Source: Schoenoplectus triqueter
Taxonomy: Eukaryota > Streptophyta > Magnoliopsida > Poales > Cyperaceae
Assembly (NCBI GenBank): GCA_964058805.1
Contig: CAXKVV010001891.1
Coordinates: 1 to 30,511 of the forward strand
Reading direction: 5' to 3'
Length of the DNA stretch: 30,511 nt
Made by a program: the position numbers and the translations under genes. Numbering within the stretch: the first letter of the stretch is position 1; every line of letters begins with the position of its first letter. Under the pieces are notes generated by a model. That model saw nothing but the letters and a program-made list of their open reading frames with translations, did not search any database and was not told the DNA's origin. Below, one piece after another: positions 30,212 through 30,511 of this stretch.

Positions 30212-30511
30212 GATGTGGATTTTGAATTGGGTGTGTGGCGACGGAATCTCGGTCGGTTTGTACAATGGAATAATTCATACTCGGATCAAACGGGTGGGGA
30301 TGTATGATGGCGTGACGTGGCCGTTCTCACGATTCAGGAATTAATTTTAGAGTAGTTAACTCGTTATACTATCGATTAAATTTTTTAGAAAAATTGAATT
30401 AGAATCAATTACAATCATTAATTTCCATTATAACAGTCAAACTCAAACTAATCATAATCAATAGCAGAATTGGCCTCAATGTTATATGAATTTGGGTACA
30501 ACCGTCAACGT
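30212..30511. other. Right edge, nothing recognised
   Basis: No gene or repeat boundary could be supported; a gene beginning beyond the window cannot be excluded. Confidence 0.5.

Overview
The window is nuclear DNA from a flowering plant, most likely a eudicot. The support is a plant-type Ty1/copia retrotransposon, a plant-specific zinc-finger homeodomain (ZF-HD) gene, AT-rich intergenic DNA packed with short non-autonomous DNA transposons, and many (TA)n microsatellites. The species cannot be read from the sequence. No tRNA, rRNA or CRISPR array was seen.

Layout. 1-603 is featureless AT-rich flank. 604-7541 holds one complete-length Ty1/copia element (6,928 bp): two 653-bp LTRs differing at 12 sites, a perfect 5-bp target duplication GTAAC, an initiator-Met tRNA primer site, a polypurine tract, and a gag-pol region broken by three in-frame stops, one frameshift and two changes at key residues. 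7,542 to about 25,900 has no recognisable host gene. It is a graveyard of non-autonomous elements: hAT-like copies with 8-bp target duplications, a pair of Mutator-type foldbacks with 9-bp duplications, and four foldbacks sitting in (TA)n arrays. One hAT-like copy (11859-13322) was later split by two foldbacks plus TA/CT arrays. 25914-26933 (minus strand) is the only intact host gene, an intronless ZF-HD transcription factor of 339 codons. Its pyrimidine-rich, ATG-free leader carries a telobox and GA/CT repeats. Beyond it, 27,300-30,511 holds upstream sequence with a degenerate tandem repeat, a G-box, and two more hAT-like elements.

Most interesting point. In the copia element an ATG near the end of the LTR is followed by a good splice donor, and a good acceptor lies just inside the gag frame. 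Removing the 1,084-bp interval would put that ATG in frame with Gag. The interval contains the primer-binding site and a leader hairpin, so unspliced RNA would serve as genome and spliced RNA as message. This resembles the retroviral arrangement of a splice donor ahead of the packaging region, and it is inferred from sequence only. The ZF-HD gene and the transposons have no evident functional link.
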